The position numbers were made by a program, and so were the translations under genes. A DNA stretch of 27,461 nt from an uncultured Campylobacter sp. (GTDB lineage: Bacteria; Campylobacterota; Campylobacteria; Campylobacterales; Campylobacteraceae), in the NCBI GenBank assembly GCA_900539255.1, contig UQBJ01000026.1, positions 1 through 27,461 on the forward strand, written 5' to 3'. Positions 23,713-27,461 of the stretch are shown here, piece by piece. The notes beneath the pieces are model-generated. The model searched no databases. It had not been told where the DNA came from and saw nothing but the letters and a program-made list of their open reading frames with translations. The number at the start of each line of letters is the position of its first letter. The first letter of the stretch is position 1.

Positions 23713-23767
23713 TGAATTTGCCTTGTTGTGAGCTATAAAATGTGCTTGAAAATTTAAGGCAAATTCA
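23713..23767 (+). repeat. 12-bp perfect inverted repeat between rho and dnaX
   Basis: TGAATTTGCCTT (23713-23724) and AAGGCAAATTCA (23756-23767) form a 12-bp perfect stem around a 31-nt loop, starting 12 bases after the rho stop. No U-tract follows the right arm. It may stabilise the rho mRNA 3' end or separate rho from dnaX expression. Confidence 0.6.
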
Positions 23768-23885
23768 GGCAAGGCGCAAAATTTGCGGTAAAATTTGTGG
23801 GTTAAGAAATCGTGCAAGATAAAACAAATTATCAAAAGATTAAATTCCTACGAATTTTGCGCAGCCATTAAAAGAAAGGGAAAAT

Positions 23886-25481
23886 TTGTTACAAGCATTA
23901 GCCATAAAATACCGCCCCAAAACCTTTGACGAGCTTATCGGACAAGAAACGGTGAGCGCGAGCCTAAAATACGCGCTCAACCACGGACGACTTGCTCACG
24001 CTTACCTTTTTTCAGGGCTTCGCGGCTCTGGCAAAACTTCAAGTGCTAGGATTTTTTCGCGCGCGCTCGTGTGCGAAAAAGGACCAAGCGCCACGCCTTG
24101 TGGCGAGTGTAGTGAGTGCGAGGCGGCACTAGCTGGCAGACACATTGACATTATCGAAATGGACGCGGCTTCACACAGGGGTTTGGAGGACATACAGGAT
24201 TTAATCGAGCAGACAAAATACGCTCCGTCAATGGCTCGCTTTAAGATTTTCATCATCGATGAGGTGCATATGCTTACCCCACAAGCTGCAAACGCCCTTT
24301 TAAAGACACTTGAAGAGCCGCCAGCCTATGTGAAATTTATACTTGCCACGACAGACCCTTTGAAACTGCCTGCAACCGTGCTTTCACGCACACAGCACTT
24401 TCGTTTCAGGCAAATCCCGCAAAGTGCCATTTTACAGCATTTAGAAAACATTTTGCAAAAAGAGGGCGTGAAATACGAAGCCCCAGCGCTTAAACTACTT
24501 TCGCGAAGCGGGCAAGGCTCACTGCGCGACACGCTCACCTTACTCGACCAAGCCATTATCTTTTCGCACAGCGACATTACAGCCACTAAAATCGCCCAAA
24601 TGCTAGGCTTTTTAGACCCCGAGCAAATCAAAAACTTTTACGCGCTCATTTTATCGCGCCAGCGCGAACAAGTGCTTGAATTTTTAAAACAGCTGCAAGA
24701 TTACGAGGCGAGTAGCGTGATTGATGAGATGATTTTTTATCTCAAAGAGAGTTTTTTTGCCAAAAGCAACGAGTTTTCGATGCTTATGTATGAGCGTTTT
24801 TTTAGGATTTTATCAAAGGCTAAAACTATGCTAAATTCTTGCGATGACAATGCCTTTGTGCTTTGCGTGATGGCTTTTATGATGATAGAAGCGAGCAATT
24901 TAAAGCAAATTGATGAGGCTATTGATGATGAGCAAAGGGCGAATTTTAAGGCAAATTCAGCGGTTTCAACAACAACTTTAACGCAAAATCCAAAGGCAAA
25001 TTCAAGCGAAAATTCGACAAATTCAAAGGCAAATTTAAACGCTTATGAAAGGCTTAAAAGCGCGATTTATGAGCGGGATTTCACGCTTGGAGAGTGCTTT
25101 GAGAAAAACACGGCTTTTATCAGCTTTGAAAATGATGAGCTTAAAATCAGCTCAAACGCAGCAAATGAAGCCGATAGAAACACGCTTAACAAGGGCTTTA
25201 AGCTCATAATGCAAATCGCTACTCAAACGCTTGGCGAAAATGTCAAAATCGCCGTGCAAAAAAGCGCGGCAAATGCTGTTTCAAGTAGCGTAAATGCGGC
25301 ACTTAACGCGGCAAATTCAGCCTTAAATGTCGATGAAAGCAAATTGCAAGACATAAAAAAGCCCACAAATGACTTAAAATCAAGCTTTGAAAAGCTAAAA
25401 AGCGGCGCGAAAAAGCAAGACAAACAAGCTGAAACCATAGACGCCCTTGATGAGTGCTTTGGAAAACCTGTAAAACAATGA
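23886..25481 (+). CDS. dnaX: DNA polymerase III subunit tau/gamma
   Basis: A 531-aa clamp-loader ATPase. The TTG start is chosen because GAAAGGG lies about 5 bases upstream and MLQALAIKYRPKTFDELIGQ is the standard N-terminus. Walker A is GLRGSGKT (44-51), followed by the zinc cysteines C63, C72, C75 and C78 and Walker B IFIIDEVHML. After about residue 350 the protein turns into an Asn/Ala/Ser/Lys-rich, low-complexity linker. An in-frame slippery heptamer A-AAA-AAG lies at 25355-25361 (codons 490-492); a -1 slip would add Ala-His-Lys and stop, giving about 495 residues. Confidence 0.96.
   Translation: MLQALAIKYRPKTFDELIGQETVSASLKYALNHGRLAHAYLFSGLRGSGKTSSARIFSRALVCEKGPSATPCGECSECEAALAGRHIDIIEMDAASHRGLEDIQDLIEQTKYAPSMARFKIFIIDEVHMLTPQAANALLKTLEEPPAYVKFILATTDPLKLPATVLSRTQHFRFRQIPQSAILQHLENILQKEGVKYEAPALKLLSRSGQGSLRDTLTLLDQAIIFSHSDITATKIAQMLGFLDPEQIKNFYALILSRQREQVLEFLKQLQDYEASSVIDEMIFYLKESFFAKSNEFSMLMYERFFRILSKAKTMLNSCDDNAFVLCVMAFMMIEASNLKQIDEAIDDEQRANFKANSAVSTTTLTQNPKANSSENSTNSKANLNAYERLKSAIYERDFTLGECFEKNTAFISFENDELKISSNAANEADRNTLNKGFKLIMQIATQTLGENVKIAVQKSAANAVSSSVNAALNAANSALNVDESKLQDIKKPTNDLKSSFEKLKSGAKKQDKQAETIDALDECFGKPVKQ
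25355..25361 (+). promoter_or_regulatory. Possible -1 frameshift slippery site in dnaX
   Basis: A-AAA-AAG is in the same frame arrangement as the E. coli dnaX slippery site, and the -1 frame meets TGA at 25370-25372. A weak hairpin (AGCTT-tgaa-AAGCT) lies about 20 bases downstream. No Shine-Dalgarno-like stimulator is visible upstream, so use is unproven. Confidence 0.35.
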
Positions 25482-25605
25482 TTTCACAAACAGCTTGCGT
25501 TAAATAGTGCTTTTGAGCCGCACACACTTGCCGTAGCATTTGCAGTAAAAGCAAGATATTTGCACAGCCCAAACGCCCCGTTTTCGCAAACTTTTTACGC
25601 GAAAC

Positions 25606-25779
25606 TTATCGGCGGCGTATCCGCCATACAAAACGCACAAAAAAGGGGATAAGACATAGAGCATTTAGCACCAACCACGCCACACCCCAAAATGCACCAG
25701 CAAAGTAAAATATCGCCCACGATAAGATGATAAAAATCCCAAACGAAAGACTTGCTTTTAGCAAAGATATAATAGTCAT
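25606..25779 (-). CDS. Small hydrophobic membrane protein
   Basis: A 57-aa protein with two membrane segments (about residues 3-25 and 30-48) and a basic C-terminus (RFVWRIRRR). The ATG at 25779 is chosen because AAAGGAGAG precedes it by a few bases; an upstream in-frame ATG overlaps that site. It lies 26 bases downstream of the 311-aa gene on the same strand. A small hydrophobic protein also follows dnaX in C. jejuni. Function unknown. Confidence 0.72.
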   Translation of the reverse strand: MTIISLLKASLSFGIFIILSWAIFYFAGAFWGVAWLVLNALCLIPFFVRFVWRIRRR

Positions 25780-25805
25780 TTTCTCTCCTTTCAATTTTTG
25801 CTTTT

Positions 25806-26741
25806 TTAAAGCTGAATTTCGCCGTTTTTATCGGCATTTTGCTCTAAAAGCTTGTTTTCACACTCAATCTTCACTTGCGTCTTTATCCAAAAGCCCAAAT
25901 AATGCACAAATCTAGCCTTTATAAAAGCGTTGATTTGCCTTGCTTCTTTTGCAAGGGCGTGGATTTTTGCTTGCTCGTCCTTTGAAAGCGCGCTAAATTC
26001 GCACTCATCAAGCTCATCAAGCCACGCCACACCTTCATCAAAGCTTTTTTGCGCCTTGCTTAAATGCGCCTTTGTCGCAAGGATAGTAGGCTCTTGCCCT
26101 GCCACAAGTGGCATAAAAGGCGTCAAGCACCAACCTTTCTTGCCTAGTTTGGACAACGGAAACTCGTATTTGTTACAAACCACGCTATAAGTTAAACGAG
26201 GCGGCTCAAAGCCCTTAAATTTAGCCATTTTCGCGCAAAGTGCTTCAATCTTTCCTTGCGTTTTAAAGCACTCACTTTCAAGCTCATAAATGCCGTCCAA
26301 ACTCTTGGTGAGCTTGTTTGCCTCATCGCGTGCCTTGTCAAGCGCACTTTCTTGCTCCAAAGGCTCGCAAATACCAAAAAACTCCTCACGCGAGAGTTTC
26401 GCCCACGCAAAACGCTCACTTGCAGCAAGCTCTGGGGCGAGTGCTTGTCCGTTTAAATGCCCGCAAAGCTCCTGCCTAGCTCGCACCATCTTTTCAAAGG
26501 ACTTCTCATCAAACTCATCGTTGAATTTTGCCTCGCCAAAAAGTTTTTCATAGCCCAGCGATAAGCCATCTGCTACGCCTTTTAAGCCCTTTAAGACGAA
26601 TTTGCCACTTTCGCCTACGATGGCTTCTTTATAATCATCATAAAGGTTGTTTGGATTTGCTTTTTGCTCATCCAAATACCTTTTTCCCAACAAGCCCGCA
26701 AGGGCAACTGTGCCTAAACCTAATAAAACCGACTTTTTCAT
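25806..26741 (-). CDS. Membrane-anchored protein of unknown function
   Basis: A 311-aa protein I do not recognise. An N-terminal hydrophobic stretch (MKKSVLLGLGTVALAGLLG, 1-19) would anchor or export it; there is no lipobox. The rest is charged and mainly helical, with heptad-like runs (about 110-175 and 225-300) and several scattered cysteines, plus an FPLSKLGKKGWCLTPFMP segment (about 193-210) without known family match. The start has AAAGGAG upstream and an extended -10 at 26842-26850. It leads a two-gene unit with the small membrane protein. Its leader contains a strong inverted repeat. Confidence 0.75.
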   Translation of the reverse strand: MKKSVLLGLGTVALAGLLGKRYLDEQKANPNNLYDDYKEAIVGESGKFVLKGLKGVADGLSLGYEKLFGEAKFNDEFDEKSFEKMVRARQELCGHLNGQALAPELAASERFAWAKLSREEFFGICEPLEQESALDKARDEANKLTKSLDGIYELESECFKTQGKIEALCAKMAKFKGFEPPRLTYSVVCNKYEFPLSKLGKKGWCLTPFMPLVAGQEPTILATKAHLSKAQKSFDEGVAWLDELDECEFSALSKDEQAKIHALAKEARQINAFIKARFVHYLGFWIKTQVKIECENKLLEQNADKNGEIQL

Positions 26742-26765
26742 AGTGGTCTCCTTTGTGAAAAATTT

Positions 26766-26837
26766 TGTTTTAAACGAGCATTTGGCTTTAAAAGGCTGTT
26801 TAAAGCGCTTTTAAAGCGCAAATTTTCGTTTAAACAA
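26766..26837 (-). promoter_or_regulatory. Nested inverted repeats in the leader of the 311-aa gene
   Basis: Outer arms TGTTTTAAACGA (26766-26777) and TCGTTTAAACAA (26826-26837) pair with one bulge. Inside them GCGCTTT (26805-26811) and AAAGCGC (26813-26819) are a perfect inverted repeat, and TTTAAAGCGC is also directly repeated at 26799 and 26810. The array lies between the predicted transcript start (about 26835) and the start codon (26741), so it would fold in the mRNA leader. Confidence 0.55.
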
Positions 26838-26841
26838 GTTC

Positions 26842-26850
26842 ATTGTAACA
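26842..26850 (-). promoter_or_regulatory. Extended -10 promoter of the 311-aa gene
   Basis: On the minus strand TGTTACAAT, giving a predicted transcript start near 26835 and a leader of about 94 nt. Confidence 0.5.
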
Positions 26851-26858
26851 TAGGGATG

Positions 26859-26878
26859 CGACACATAATGTCGTTTTT
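26859..26878 (+). terminator. Short hairpin followed by T5
   Basis: CGACA, loop CATAA, TGTCG, then TTTTT. A small terminator-like structure upstream of the right-end gene; with only five stem pairs it is weak. Confidence 0.3.
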
Positions 26879-27006
26879 GCAGTTCTAACAAAAAAATTTA
26901 AAAAAATTACAAATTTTTCAAAAATTTGCTTGCGTTTTTACACTTTAAAATGTCAAGCGAGACATAAGATTTTTTTAAATTTATCCAAATTTAAGTTTGA
27001 AAAGGC

Positions 27007-27012
27007 TATAAT
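27007..27012 (+). promoter_or_regulatory. -10 box of the right-end gene
   Basis: TATAAT in AT-rich DNA, about 92 bases upstream of the TTG at 27105. It supports expression of the partial gene that follows. Apart from this, the hairpins and the minus-strand promoter, the 363-bp gap 26742-27104 shows no gene. Confidence 0.55.
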
Positions 27013-27104
27013 CTACGAATCGATTTTAAAATTCAAATTTTTTGTTGTTTGTGAAAAAATTTAAGATATGATAAAAATTCATAAATTTAAAAAAGGACGA
27101 GCCT

Positions 27105-27461
<357 letters not shown>

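Overview
This window looks like a contig from a Campylobacter-type member of the Campylobacterota. The DNA is AT-rich and rich in AAATTTAA words. Promoters have extended -10 boxes (TGnTATAAT or TGCTACAAT) and mostly no clear -35. The gene set fits: M16 protease-dapA, bamD-lon, fliW-proC-ctsT, rho-dnaX, a DUF2325 protein and ModD. The right end runs into an intragenic poly-G tract of the phase-variable kind typical of the genus. The genus call is inference from gene content and order; no species is claimed.

Layout. Positions 1-487 hold a dispersed repeat, a 30-bp tandem repeat and a promoter. Positions 488-2708 carry three genes joined by 4-bp ATGA overlaps: a ZorA/MotA/TolQ-like membrane protein with a long helical tail, a ZorB/MotB-like OmpA-domain protein, and a 100-aa HNH/zinc-finger protein. 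This resembles type II Zorya anti-phage defence (ZorA-ZorB-ZorE), but the third protein is tiny and its HNH active site is atypical. It is the best candidate for an undescribed system. Positions 2831-6603 on the minus strand encode an M16 protease, DapA, an ICMT-like membrane methyltransferase and an SDR with the YX6K motif of enoyl-ACP reductases. Between the M16 gene and lon, about 6810-7116, lies a strongly promoted, highly structured segment with no credible protein and no match I can make to tmRNA, RNase P RNA or SRP RNA: a likely noncoding RNA.

lon and bamD (minus) diverge from a plus-strand operon of fliW, proC and three pilin-like genes including ctsT, all with overlapping ends. modD, obgE, a DUF945 protein and rarA follow. 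A convergent DUF2325 gene and five tRNA genes (Pro, His, Arg-TCG, Arg-TCT, Leu-TAG) come next, then a flavodoxin, a 690-bp gene-free stretch with a second repeat copy, lepA (minus), and rho and dnaX (plus). The right end has a minus-strand pair of uncharacterised membrane-associated proteins and a 5'-partial gene that enters an 11-G tract and a CT repeat exactly where the window ends.

How the genes work together. Most of the window is housekeeping: lysine biosynthesis and peptidoglycan precursors, proteolysis, outer-membrane assembly, flagellin control, DNA uptake, replication, termination and translation. The accessory signals are at the two ends (Zorya-like operon, phase-variable gene) and in the RNA and repeats between housekeeping blocks.
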